A stretch of DNA of 64,000 bases from Durusdinium trenchii (GCA_963970005.1 CAXAMN010008347.1:62001-126000); one strand, 5' to 3'; positions 9,301 to 18,262 are shown, counted from the stretch's first letter. The notes: generated by a model from the sequence alone, not told the origin. Numbers and translations: made by a program.

Positions 9301-11238
9301 GAAGTCGTAGGAAATGCCATCGGGTCCAGCCGCCTTGTTGGGCAGGTGGCGAAGTAGCTGTTGTAGTTGATGGGACTGAATGGGAGGTAACTGCTCCGCT
9401 TGATCAATGGCAGCGGCCTGTAGCAGATCCCATTGCCGAAGGGGACGAGGATCAGGGCGAGGGTGCCAAATGTCCTCCCATTGAGCTTGTCGTGCTTGTT
9501 GTCGTTCTGCCAGTGGCAAATGTTTGAAGGGCCTTTGCCATGGAACATCTTTCTGCCTGAGACTCCGGAAAAGGCCCCTGAGGCCCTTCTGATGAGCCTT
9601 CTCCAACCAGAGCTTGTATTCCTCGCTGGAGGTGTGGAAGATGGCCTTGTGGGCGAGCTGCTCCTCTTCAGCTATGATGCGCCGAATCTCCAGAGGCTCA
9701 TTTGTGGGACGCTGGATCCAATGCTTCAGGAGGGCAGTGAACAAGTCCTGGCTCATCCCGTCCGAGGCATGCTGTGAAACTGCCTCCAGCATATTGAGCA
9801 GGTCCTGAGCAACTCGAGGATGCTGAGATTGATGAACCACATTGACTCGCACCTTCATCTTCTCCCAGAAGGCAACATGTCCTTTCTTCCAAACTTGTGA
9901 CTTGGTCTGATCGACCAGAGGAGCCTGGAACATGGAGATCCGGGATCCCCTTCCTTGTGTGGGTGTATGGAGCAGCTGAGTCAGGTATTTCTCTGTCTGC
10001 GTAGCCCATCGAGCAAAGTCAGAGCCAATGCCAGTGATGGGTTGACCCATGATGTGGAAGGGACCGTCGTCTTCCCAAAAACTGGTCCAGGTAGCCGGCA
10101 AAGGGTGGGTCCGTCCGATCGGAGGAAAACGCTGTAGTTGTTGGACAGAGACAGCCGCATAGTCACAATTGAAGGTCACATCCAGAGCACAATGAGGCTT
10201 CCATGGCACATCCCAATTTGCCTGAACCTGAAGACACGGCGCCAAGGTGGAGGAGACCAGCAGGAAGTCCAATTGAGATCCTTGCAAGGTGGTGGGTCCT
10301 GGTGTGTCTAAGATCTCCGCTTTGAACTTACTCTGTATGACCGTGGCCGCCAAGGCTCCAGGTTCGTTCTGCCAGTCTCCACCCACAATGAATGGAGCTC
10401 GAAGATGTCCCAGGTATGTGAGGAGATGAGCCAAAAGGTCGGCATTGTGAGGGGACTGCAAGGTTTCCCCGGTGCGCAAGTACAGCTGAATGATGAAGAT
10501 CATCGTGTCCTGCCTCTGCAAACCAACGGACATCCAGCCGTTACCTTCTTGGAGGTAGTGGTGATCCAGATGGGTCAAATGCCGATTGCCATGCAAAGTG
10601 AGCATGCCTCCGGTGGTCCCTCCTCGTCCAGTATCAGCAGCCGGGAGACCATGTGTTTTCCAGCCTCTGGCAGTGAAGTATTGCTGGGCCTCGTTGAGCT
10701 TCTTGGGACCCAAATGAGTTTCTTGCAGAAAGAGAAGGTGGTCTCCTTTGGTCCAGATCCAATCCTGAACGCGAGCTCCAAAGAAGGTCACATTCCCAAA
10801 GATGAGGTGCAAGGTCTCGTAGTGATGCTTGGCCTTCTTGGGCTGACTGGGTGCCAGAGCTTCAACGGCGTCCGGTACGAGCTCGCCCTGATTGTCATGA
10901 ATCAGCCAGAGTTGGACAACCTCCTTTCGTTGCTGATCCGAAATGTTGGACAAGGGAACAGGATACTGATCATCATCGGCGAACCAGTAGGTGTTGTCCA
11001 TGGCATGGATGCACACATAGTGCCCGTTTTCATGCCCTTCACCTTGATGCAAAACCAAGCTGACAATCCTGTAGGTGGCCATATGGACATGAATGCCATC
11101 CTCCGAGAAGGGAATGTTGACGCTGGTGGAGAAATCCAGAGGCCGATCGTGCTTGGTCCAGCACCCTTGGACCAAAGCTGACCGTTGAAGATGAAGAATG
11201 AGGCCGTCAGGAGCCCATAAAGGTATTGCCCACCTTCT
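6340..11238 (-). CDS. LINE ORF2, main frame: USP C-terminal half, AP endonuclease, reverse transcriptase, Cys-rich tail
   Basis: The frame is open from 11238 to TGA at 6342-6340 and has no ATG at its start, so it is the continuation of the frame beginning at 12239. Residues below count from the TTG codon at 11175. The USP continues with LILHLQR just upstream of residue 1, then GHENGHYV (His52) and YWFADDDQ (Asp67/68). AP-type endonuclease spans about 121-340: Asn128, QETHL (Glu152), GGDWQNE (Asp267), QLDFLLV (Asp303) and PHCALDV (His328). Reverse transcriptase spans about 605-880: AGPDGISYDF, motif A DLTCFYDHVD (Asp739), motif B GILQGCPQAPAIS, motif C WVDDVSF (Asp831/832), then LKLNTDKTGF. 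A CPLC-x7-H-x4-C knuckle lies at 1158-1174. Region 1228-1345 might be a decayed RNase H-like domain. The tail has CxxC pairs at 1456, 1523 and 1574. It would make and insert the cDNA copy of the element. Confidence 0.92.
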   Translation of the reverse strand, partial: RRWAIPLWAPDGLILHLQRSALVQGCWTKHDRPLDFSTSVNIPFSEDGIHVHMATYRIVSLVLHQGEGHENGHYVCIHAMDNTYWFADDDQYPVPLSNISDQQRKEVVQLWLIHDNQGELVPDAVEALAPSQPKKAKHHYETLHLIFGNVTFFGARVQDWIWTKGDHLLFLQETHLGPKKLNEAQQYFTARGWKTHGLPAADTGRGGTTGGMLTLHGNRHLTHLDHHYLQEGNGWMSVGLQRQDTMIFIIQLYLRTGETLQSPHNADLLAHLLTYLGHLRAPFIVGGDWQNEPGALAATVIQSKFKAEILDTPGPTTLQGSQLDFLLVSSTLAPCLQVQANWDVPWKPHCALDVTFNCDYAAVSVQQLQRFPPIGRTHPLPATWTSFWEDDGPFHIMGQPITGIGSDFARWATQTEKYLTQLLHTPTQGRGSRISMFQAPLVDQTKSQVWKKGHVAFWEKMKVRVNVVHQSQHPRVAQDLLNMLEAVSQHASDGMSQDLFTALLKHWIQRPTNEPLEIRRIIAEEEQLAHKAIFHTSSEEYKLWLEKAHQKGLRGLFRSLRQKDVPWQRPFKHLPLAERQQARQAQWEDIWHPRPDPRPLRQWDLLQAAAIDQAEQLPPIQSHQLQQLLRHLPNKAAGPDGISYDFLRHLPYPAVEKLAGLLTSMEREGELALQLRVTNIVLIPKNEKVERPIALTSCLYRVWCRARKADLQRWQLSLDDQLPWDQARPGRDCLSIAIGRMLYAEIARHQGIHTVTCLADLTCFYDHVDLDAIIEPARELAYPPLHLKFALDVYRGPRTIQAEGINGEAKHYDKGILQGCPQAPAISKLILFKPLKVMVTNHPAANLQTWVDDVSFDIHSRDPDFAAREALSAFRTMKYQMEEAGLKLNTDKTGFLTSSKEAARALKALLTDSDPEHYDVLRDLGVDSTAGRRRRVPQIKKRFLKGKGRVGILHRLRLTTGIRYRLHKGAIHPVMSWGAQANGLAPQRRQQLRVLAARGLKLQRTGSVDVVYDMNDGQPDPGDSIILQHLHTVWKVFHRFDESKQHLFWTSWNTALGALQQARYKWQVVSGPLQALQAYLLDMEFDISNGHKWKRTGYGGIPDCLLSLLDPWPVIHSQLQQEFRWQRLLRLTRYEGCHDMERQLDWMISLHIQRTTSDSLATGLQAFHQGTLHGVSGHCPLCGVDLTFTHMLWECSFWQGRVKELSSEWVNRLQAGTDPELWQRGFVQKIFYEPEEGLATIEGTGLWGDLGLLRADKSHICSIAVAPTCGDKRHRRFAFAVCVHHTKTKQQIGSITGICPAPATRRRAFFYALKQLALHVTEKTPVALYDVKVWQAWKPHVAFETFPDLFPGLEFEDFDHVWPLLFSKQELSQNELRRITQRDTQQLALRTGKLFEPTEILDMQAHVDNDAHDILLQAGERMSILLQNKDHYLHRKEAVTQDKVPLIQQKKEILADLLAKDSPNGHAWEPFRSGIRCGHCKLRYHSKSLLVELKEAGEKPCEKAPKLSQPKQTRMEMIHALVASQTRQQHGVHHLKLDRAYLRCLACKSYILARTNEEAFTKFVSEPCYTGPLESSLWEGHVSHTMQRQGRNVECSRCHARAKIIDEKIQLTTRLRQRCVFQRSRDLREMFA

Positions 11239-12239
11239 TCATCAGCCCACTGGTTGACAAGCTCATCCAAGGAGATGGCCGAATCTCCTGGTGGAAACAG
11301 CAGGTTGAGGGGAACTTGCTCTCGGTCCTCAAGCCTTCCATCAGGGTGAACATGAAAGAACTTGCCTCCGAAGAAGGTGCTGTCCGCAAAGTTCCACAAG
11401 AGGCCTGCAAAATCCCCAACATCCGCTTGAGTACCTTCTGGGAAGTGTTGGAGAATGTGGTGCATTTGATCCAAGTTGCTCAACAAAGATGGTTCGCCAG
11501 CCCCCAGAAATTCCCGAACCGCAGCATGCGTCCTGCCCCAAGCGATGGACTGGTCTTCGGCATGAGCTCCGGCCCAACTCCAGCAACGCAGGACGGCATT
11601 GGCAAAACACATGTTGTGCGGGTTGGAGAGGATGCTGGTCAAAGCCTGAGCCACAACATAGACGTTCGTGGCAAGATGAGGAACATCTCCTTGAACTGCC
11701 AGGAGCTTGTGGAGGGTGTTTTCCATCCTTCTCAAATCAACCAAAAATTGTTGACCCTTGACCAAGGACCAACTCTGCTCGAAGTCTGCCCGCGAGGAGT
11801 CAAGATCTCGCTTGCAGATGTCATAGAGGGCCTGTTGGCCTGCCGTCAAAACTGAAGAACCCGGACGATTGATGTCATCATCCATGAGGTCCACCAGAAG
11901 AGCCGCGAGCTTAGCCTGTGGGGTCCCGTCGACTGCAGAACCCCGAGAGGTCTGCACTGAGGTAGAGGAACTCGGTGCCCCGTGGCTGGCCCAACGGCTC
12001 TCTGGCCCCGAGGGAGGATCAGAGTGTCCCCCCCTCAACTTGAAAGGAGGAGGCTGGCGCCAAGGACCATAGCCCCCGCGGCTACCCTTGGCTCGTCTCG
12101 AGCCTCCCGCTGCAAAAGAATCAACCAAGTTGTCAAAAACCCTGCAACTCGATTGAGAATCCCTGAGTGGCTGATGTCCCGCATCAGCAGCCCCAAAATC
12201 ACAAGAAGCAAATTGCAAAAGGGAGGAAGCCCTAGGCAT
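11221..12239 (-). CDS. LINE ORF2, upstream frame: N-terminal half of ubiquitin-specific protease (C19) domain
   Basis: The ATG at 12239-12237 begins 5 bases after the ORF1 stop (TAA 12246-12244), so coupled re-initiation is possible. A Gly/Pro/Arg-rich leader of about 90 residues and a helical segment precede the USP Cys box NPHNMCFANAVLRCW (catalytic Cys codon 11609-11607). Next come QADVGDFAGLLWNF (the QQDAxEF box), FGGKFF and SLDELVNQWADEEGG. The matching second half of the domain lies in the next frame, so a -1 shift must occur between about 11238 and 11205. No X XXY YYZ slippery heptamer is in phase there. This frame itself stays open, without homology, to 10902. Known USPs remove ubiquitin from proteins. 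Here the domain is carried by a mobile element and may protect its own proteins or alter host ubiquitin signals; that role is inferred. Confidence 0.85.
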
Positions 12240-12243
12240 CAGG

Positions 12244-13119
12244 TTACCCACACTGTTGAACCTCCTCCAACATTTTGCGGCGCTTGTTCTCGTCCTCAGT
12301 AATGGGAGCCGGAGGGCGCTTCAGCATCGTTGTGAGCTGGGCCTTCTGGTCCTCTGTCAAACTGACCCCAAGGGTCGTGATGAAACCTGCCACCGCGTTG
12401 GGCACAGTGTCCTCCATGGAATCCCCTTCATGGAGCTCAGTGGCCGGCTTGCTGGTGTTGACCAAAGCCATGTATGCCGCGGAGGTGGTGTGAAGGGCCC
12501 CTTGTTCAGCCTCGAGCTTGCCTTGGATAGTCTTCATCTCCTCGAGCATGTCCCCATAGGTTTTCTTGGCATTGTCCAGCTTCTGTTGCAGGACCTGCTT
12601 CTTGTGGGACAGGTCTCGAAGATGTGACACCTGGGCCTTGAGTTTCATGGCCATGTCTTTCTCCGTTTCTGGTGGAGGTTTGGTAATCTTCTCCACCAAG
12701 TCCTTCACTGCAGTGGGCAGTTGGGCCATGTTCTCTTTGAGGACACTCGTCAAATCATCAGCCTCCACGGTGGGCGGAGCGGGCTTGATGCCGAGTTGCT
12801 CGAGCTGCTGCTGCAATTTGGGTTCCAAGCTGCCCCATGAGCCCATGAGAAGGTCGGTGGTGGCCTTGTGAACCTGTGAGAGTTTGGAGACTCTGCCCCC
12901 TCCCAGGCCAGGCGGGGGTGTGATGAGTTTCTGGCGAGGAGCATGACGACCTCGAGGTTGAGATTTCGATCGGTCCCGAAAACCTTGAGCTGGTTGCCGC
13001 CAAGCCAGGCCGCATTTGCGGCAAACATACCCTTCAGCCACCTTATCTTCCCAAATCCAGTTGCTGCACTCCGCTCCTCGGCAGCACTGATAGGAGCGGG
13101 CCCACGATCCTCTGGTCAT
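12244..13119 (-). CDS. LINE ORF1: zinc-ribbon and coiled-coil protein
   Basis: 291 codons from ATG (13119-13117) to TAA (12246-12244). Residues 12-40 hold a zinc-ribbon-like set (CC-x4-C ... CRKCGLAWR). Residues 45-75 are basic and Pro/Gly-rich. About 155-215 is a heptad-like coiled coil with many Lys, Glu, Gln and Leu. The C-terminus is helical and charged (DENKRRKMLEEVQQ). Many LINE first ORFs encode a coiled-coil RNA-binding chaperone that coats the RNA, and this layout suits that role, although no known RRM or CCHC domain was seen. The next frame starts almost at its stop codon and lies +1 relative to it. The 5' UTR upstream is about 113 bases including the SL relics. Confidence 0.82.
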   Translation of the reverse strand: MTRGSWARSYQCCRGAECSNWIWEDKVAEGYVCRKCGLAWRQPAQGFRDRSKSQPRGRHAPRQKLITPPPGLGGGRVSKLSQVHKATTDLLMGSWGSLEPKLQQQLEQLGIKPAPPTVEADDLTSVLKENMAQLPTAVKDLVEKITKPPPETEKDMAMKLKAQVSHLRDLSHKKQVLQQKLDNAKKTYGDMLEEMKTIQGKLEAEQGALHTTSAAYMALVNTSKPATELHEGDSMEDTVPNAVAGFITTLGVSLTEDQKAQLTTMLKRPPAPITEDENKRRKMLEEVQQCG

Positions 13120-13211
13120 GAAGTCCAGCGGGATGGTGTGGCCTCCTTTCTCGGGCTCCAGAGCGATGAACTTCGGGTCGTGTAGTGCCCAGCAAAGTGC
13201 TGGCTGCCGCT

Positions 13212-13232
13212 CTTGAGCCGAGATCTTGAGCC
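13212..13232 (-). other. Two nested spliced-leader relics at the LINE 5' end
   Basis: In element orientation the first bases after the duplication are GGCTCAAG (13232-13225), the last 8 nt of the dinoflagellate SL. They are followed at once by ATCTCGGCTCAAG (13224-13212), which matches the last 13 nt of the SL (ATTTTGGCTCAAG) at 11 positions, both differences being T-to-C. The SL sequence is from established knowledge of dinoflagellates; the match is read directly. It indicates that the LINE RNA was trans-spliced, reverse transcribed, and later trans-spliced again. Confidence 0.8.
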
Positions 13233-13246
13233 TTGAATGTCACATC
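13233..13246. repeat. Target-site duplication of the LINE, 5' copy
   Basis: TTGAATGTCACATC, identical to 6283-6296. In the unfilled site it would continue into CTGTATATACTATT. Confidence 0.9.
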
Positions 13247-15702
13247 CTGTATATACTATTATATAGTATGTCTGTTTGATATTCAATTGATCTCTATCTG
13301 CCCATAATTATCTAAAGTTGTGGTCTTCACTGCCCACACGTGTGGTCATCTTGATTTTGCCCAGATCAATGATGAAGTCGCTACTGAAATGGTTGGTTAA
13401 AGTTGTGCATTCAATTAATTGAAAATTTATTCAAAATTATTTGCCGCGCCAAACAAAGAGTCAGCGGCATGGCCGTTTCACGCAAAGATGTTCGAGGTTA
13501 ATAGCACGCAAAAGAGTAGTGTCTCTCCTGAAGCTACAACAAGCACGTCGTTTCTTTGCATGGCCGGCCTGGCCGATGATCACTGCACACAGGCACGCAT
13601 TCAACAACATGCTCACTCTCCTATACTCTTGATTCTTGATGACGTCTGACATAGCCTTCAAATCCTGCAGCATGAGAGAGCGACAGGAGACAATAGATAA
13701 TTATAGTTATAGAAATGGGATGAAATGGCCGTGTATGAAGTACCATCCCAGTTCAATCCCTGAAAGAAGGAAAATAGACCCAAACCTGCTGGGGATCTGC
13801 ATCCTTAACATACACACCCACGTAGTACCCGTAGGTCCGCACGATCACTCTTCAGAACTGGTCCATCAGTCTCCATTGATCATGATCCGGTGCCACGATA
13901 GCGCCTTCCCCACGGCAGGCTTGGTGGAGACGATAGCGGACTGCACCTGTAGGGTGGGCTCCGCGCTTGGACATAGATGTGGGGGCTGCAATCGTGTACA
14001 CTTGTTCCCCATGGATAACACCAAGATGGGTGTGGTTTCAATGCATTTTTGACCGATTTCTTGACGACAAACCACTCATCTACAGAACATTCTGAGGCGT
14101 GCGCTGCACGGCAGCCAGCTGGATCACGAGAGTATGGCCAGACCTGGTGGTGAGAACAGAGTCTATCTGTTCCTGGCCATACAGGTCCTAAAATGAATGG
14201 CCTTGATGGGCCATCAAAACATGCACCCAAACGCAACGCCTTGATGCATAGTCACCTCTTAGTGGCGGTCACTGTGTCACTGCGTGATGTACTGGTCTGT
14301 TGCTGTCTAGAATGCAATCATTATGAAGGTCGTCTGTCTAGTCTTGTCCAAAGAAAACACGGTATAGTTGCAGGTCTCACCTTCTGATCATAGCTTGAGA
14401 CTCCTGGTGTCCGTTTTCAGCATGGGAGCTGCGTTCCCCAAACCCAGCCAGGTCCTGGTTCTTCCGTTCGTGACCCTGACACAAACCTCGGGTACTTCGG
14501 TCACATCAACCTCGGGATAGGTCGGGTCGTTCAGGGACTCCATCCAATTCGGTCACGTGCTGCAGAAGCTGGGGACCTGATGGTAGCTCGGGACCTGATG
14601 GTTTGCAGGACACAATGGCATCTCATGCAGCTCACTTGACCCATCCCCATGAAGCGGGATCCGAGGAGGTTTCGCTCACATCATGAGGCCGAAAAGCTAG
14701 GAGAGCAAACCTGGATAGATCAATCACCCACGAGGTGATATACGGCTTTATATTTAAGCCACTCTAGGGTCGTTAGCCCTTTTTATTCAGCCCTAGTATA
14801 TAAAGGGTAGCTCCGGTCAGTTTGGGACACCGCAACACGCACCTCGCTGTGTTTGTCGACACCTCTTGGAAGGTCCTGGTGTATACATGTTTAACATATA
14901 TGGTTATTCAGCCCACATGGACCTACCTTGAAGGTCCAATGGGGGATATTCAATGATATATATATATTTTTATGTGGCTTATAGTAGCATCTGATTGTTT
15001 TTTTTCTTTGAGCCTTTGATCTTCAATTTTCAAGAAAATCCTCCAGTCACTGGCTGCCCAACCCTCCGAGTTCCCTGCCCAGCCCAAGAGTTCGGCATGG
15101 GCCAACAAAGAGGACTGGTCCATGTTCGCCGTCTGTCAGTACGGTGCGTTCAGAGCGTTTGGTCGAAATCCACCCGAACGGGGACCGACCAAGACACGCG
15201 TTTTTGCCTGGGGCAACAGCAAGGAATGGATCAATTTGGGAGACATCGCTCTTCTTCTTTTAAAGGCTTTGACAAGGACAGGGACATACAACGACACATG
15301 TGGTTGGTTCATGTTGGTGTTCACGGCGTTGTTTGCTCCACTCGTCGCTCCTGATGCTTCTCCTCGCGTTCTGAGACACATGTTGATCTTCTAGCCACCT
15401 GTTCCACGCACAACCCTGCGAACAGTACTCAAAAAGGGCGTCTCGCATGTAGTATCCCCAAAGCACCTGCTCTTTTTCGCACAGTTCAGCAAAACATGAA
15501 GAAAAACAGGATGACATCCAGCAAACGCTCGTTCCAATTGGCTCGTTTCCGGAACAACGGTTGAAGTGATATGCTTCCGGGTGTTCTGCCACCGGGAGAG
15601 TCCCACAGCATGGTGGACGACCAGTCGGGCGAATCCCATGGGGTCATGACCCTTCCCCAGATGACCTCGATTTGTGAGCCGTTTGGTTTGAACACATTGA
15701 GA
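13247..15702. other. No gene recognised
   Basis: AT-rich at the left edge. Contains a small inverted repeat with arms AGTATGGCCAGACC and TTCCTGGCCATAC (about 14131-14190) and TATA-rich tracts near 14.74-14.97 kb. The stretch 13765-13830 shares GAAAATAGA and TTAACATACACACCCA with 63592-63655, hinting at an unnamed dispersed repeat. No supported coding sequence. Confidence 0.4.
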
Positions 15703-15805
15703 CAAGACTCATGGGACTGGCATCTGACTCCCGAGAAAAGGCCAGGGGTGGTTGACCTGGGGTCAATGTAGGTAAATATGCCACACATAGAGTGTCTGGG
15801 AATCA
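15703..15805. mobile_element. MITE-like hairpin element, family A, copy 2
   Basis: GGTGGTTGACCTGGGGTCAA then TGTAGGTAAATATGCC leads to the right end ACATAGAGTGTCTGGGAAT. A shortened left side CTCATGGGACTGGCAT matches the inverse of copy 1. The outer part of the left terminal repeat is eroded. Confidence 0.6.
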
Positions 15806-16201
15806 TATTAATGTAAACAAATAATTCAATAACAACATCTTAATGAACAGTTATGATACACGTAACGATCTATACATCTTGCTTCCACATGATCTCTCTT
15901 CCACATCCACGTCTTGGGCTCTAAATGGCTCTAACTGAAGGGACTAGGGACCACTGGTTTTCGCTTGATCTCTTTCTATGCTTGGAACAATCACGTTCGT
16001 CAACTCAGGGACGCCCTGCAGTTTCGGTGTCTGAAACATGAAAGATCACAAACAGTGAGTGGATGCTTCAGAGCAAACAGTGAAAGGTCAGGGGTCAGCA
16101 TGTTCTCCCTTCAGAAGCTGAATGAAGCTGCACATTGACATAAACCTATCTGCAACTATTAATTATTATGGGAATACCACACGGAATACCATGGATTCTA
16201 C

Positions 16202-16447
16202 CACAATGGATGATCCAGTTCCCCCAGATTTCAAGCTCCACTGATCTGCCAATCCTCCATCTCTCCACGTCGTCCCAGTTTTCCTGGGCCTCGAAGCGCT
16301 CACGCAGCTTGACCAACTGGTTGGCATCCAAGGGAAGTGGCTCCTGGTCGTCATCCACTTGGTGAGAAGAGAAGACTCCACATGACCGGGTGATGGCTCG
16401 TAGGTCGGTGAGGTAGTCGAAGACATCCGTGAGGTCGGTGTGTTCAA
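16202..16447 (-). CDS. Exon-like segment, unknown product
   Basis: On the minus strand a pyrimidine-containing acceptor ACTTTCAG (AG at 16449-16448) opens an 82-codon frame that ends at a GT donor after CATTGTG (GT at 16201-16200). It reads EHTDLTDVFDYLTDL, then DDDQEPLPLDANQLVKLRER and FEAQENWDDVERWRIGRSVE. Most codons end in G or C, which the flanks lack. The upstream in-frame TGA lies just outside the acceptor. No domain was recognised; it is acidic and helical. Only the splice-like borders and codon pattern support it. Confidence 0.42.
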
Positions 16448-16690
16448 CTGAAAGTCACAACTGGAAAGACTGGGACCAGTCGGGGCCCACACAAGAGGTC
16501 ATGATGAGGTCATGATCATGTCGTGAGAAAGGTTTGGACTGCGTTCTCGGTTGAAACTGTAACACTGTTTTAAGCAAACATCATTGCCCAGTTCTCACAC
16601 ACACAGATTGGGGAAACACGACCACTTCTTTTCTCCATGAAGCCGGTCATGAGAGGACTCAAGGACACTCCAACAAGTATGGAACCCAAT

Positions 16691-16770
16691 AGCAATGGCC
16701 TCCAACCTACTAGCGATGGCCAACCTACAAGCGATGGCCTCCAACCTGCTAGCGATGGCCTCCAACCTAG
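16691..16770. repeat. Minisatellite, about 21-bp unit (AGCGATGGCCTCCAACCT)
   Basis: Four imperfect copies of an AGCGATGGCCTCCAACCTNCT unit follow each other. One copy lacks a few bases. Read on the minus strand it gives a repeated RLEAIA peptide. The same core (GCTAGGTTGGAGGCCATT) is present on the opposite strand at 63521-63538. Confidence 0.7.
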
Positions 16771-17194
16771 TACAAAGCAATTTCGCAGGTCCATCTTGGT
16801 CTGTGATGGTTCCATGTCGGAACCAAGGTGGAACCCCCCTGCCAACATGGCTTTGAGATCCTCCGATGACATTGTAAACGGCAGCATGACCGTCTGTAAA
16901 AAGGCCCTGTATGGTGTCGAAATGAGTTCTTAATGGAAAGCCCCGAGATTTTTGCAGTCTTCACCAGCGTTTCAATTGATGTTCATCTTTGTTGTTTTTT
17001 CAAGTTAAAAGATATTCTCCCACACAAACAGTTTCATCCACTTGACGCCCTCGAAATCCATCTATCCGTTGATCCGGCTTCTTTTTTTGCAATGCCGCCG
17101 ATTGAATTTTGGCGGGTGTCCGGATACATTGCAAGATATTGCAAGTATCATTGATCAAATTAAGTGTTTTTTTGCTGTTGTTCCTCGTCTTAAT

Positions 17195-17542
17195 AAGGTC
17201 AACGCAGTGGTCAACGCATTTCTCTTTCTCGAAGCCCAGTTCGGGGCCCTGCGCCTCGGCGTAGCGATTGGGAACCATTCCAGGAGCCTCACAAGCTGCG
17301 ACGAAAGGAAGCTCGCGCGACGATTCCAGCTGCCAACGACATATGAACTTTTCGAAGAGGAATTTGGTGATTCAGATTCAGATGTTGGTCAGATCAGAAT
17401 GTGGCTGACCGGTATGTCTGACACGGAGCTGCGTGAGCTGGGTTCTGTCACTGAGGATCCAAAAATCACAAGCAGCCATATCCTCTCGTATCTTCTCAAA
17501 GTGGTTTTGAGCTTGGGGCTTCGGCATGCTTTGGCTTTTTGA
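17195..17542 (+). CDS. Hypothetical terminal exon-like frame (plus strand)
   Basis: An open frame running to TGA at 17540-17542 reads NAVVNAFLFLEAQFGALRLG, then ERKLARRFQLPTTYELFEEE and QIRMWLTGMSDTELRELGS. Composition is protein-like and the first half prefers G/C-ending codons. No domain was recognised. It is one of the few coding candidates on the plus strand. The upstream border is unknown, with AATAAG before GTCAACGC as a weak acceptor candidate. Confidence 0.28.
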   Translation, partial: KVNAVVNAFLFLEAQFGALRLGVAIGNHSRSLTSCDERKLARRFQLPTTYELFEEEFGDSDSDVGQIRMWLTGMSDTELRELGSVTEDPKITSSHILSYLLKVVLSLGLRHALAF

Positions 17543-18124
17543 GTAGAACTTGTGCAGGGGGATAAACCAAAGCTTCAGACATGAATTCATAACGACGAAA
17601 GGAGATGAAAACAATCTGGTAGGGCAGGGGGGTCTTCTCGTCATTTCTCGTCATCCTCGGTCATGAAGAATATGGAGCAAAGGCGAGGCATGAACTTTCG
17701 GAAATGTGGAAGAATTCAAAGTATTTCAATGGGTGAAGTGTTCATGCTTTCAACACGACTTACAGTCTACATATGTCTACATATACTTTATGTATCTTTT
17801 TATAGTCCCAGTGTGTCCCAGTGATTCTAGACTAGACAGTGGAAATGTTCTTCAATTTGTAGGACTGTATGAGGCACTGTGAGGCCTACAGGTTCTGTCG
17901 TCGGTGCTGTTTGCCCAAGTCTTTGTCAAGTCTTTCAGGGTAAAGGTGCTTGATTCCCCGAATGCCACCGAGCTGTTCCCCTTAGTGGCTCAAGTCATTG
18001 ACAGCCCCACTGGTGAAGGCTGCGGAGTTGCAAGGTAGCCAGCTGCGCACAGTGGGCATTGAATCAAAGCTTCAAATATGCAACCGTGAATTGTCCAGAA
18101 TTCCATAGAATTCCAAAAGCTGTT

Positions 18125-18262
18125 CGAATTCTTCCATTGCCCCTTCCGCCACTCCCCCTGCGTCCTCCCGCCCTCCTTCGGCTGTGCGTGGCGTGGCTTC
18201 CTTCGGCGGGAGTTCTTGCCCTTGGAGCAACGCCGCTGGGAGGCATGGAGGACACAAACCTG
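18125..18262 (-). CDS. GC-rich exon-like island, basic peptide
   Basis: In one minus-strand frame nearly every codon ends in G or C. It reads VLHASQRRCSKGKNSRRRKP then RHAQPKEGGRTQGEWRKGQW, a strongly basic, low-complexity peptide. All three minus frames are open here because of the GC content, so the frame choice rests on codon endings alone. No domain was recognised. Confidence 0.3.

Larger units (their letters stand above)
6297..13232 (-). mobile_element. Full-length LINE retrotransposon encoding USP, endonuclease and reverse transcriptase
   Basis: A 6.94-kb non-LTR element is bounded by perfect 14-bp duplications and ends in 12 A residues (T run 6297-6308 on the plus strand). Order from its 5' end: two SL relics (13232-13212), a short 5' UTR, ORF1 (13119-12244), and a long coding region (12239-6340) for USP, AP-type endonuclease, reverse transcriptase and zinc motifs. 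It closes with a 3' UTR of only about 31 bases. Coding capacity is nearly intact; the only break seen is one frame change inside the USP domain near 11.22 kb. The duplication shows target-primed insertion. The cut in the primed strand falls after CACATC, which is not the TTTT/AA type preferred by mammalian L1. Near-complete frames and a perfect duplication suggest a fairly recent insertion. Confidence 0.92.

Noticed and set aside
10405-11181. 258-codon plus-strand frame
   Set aside because: It is antisense to the LINE endonuclease/USP region, whose motifs are clear. It has no motif of its own.
10902-11200. Continuation of the upstream USP frame to the stop at 10902
   Set aside because: After LILHLQR the homology lies in the other frame. 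The remaining residues here are a read-through shadow.
17986-17994. TGGCTCAAG, a 9-base match to the SL end
   Set aside because: A 9-mer match is expected about once by chance in 64 kb on two strands, and it is not at the edge of any element.
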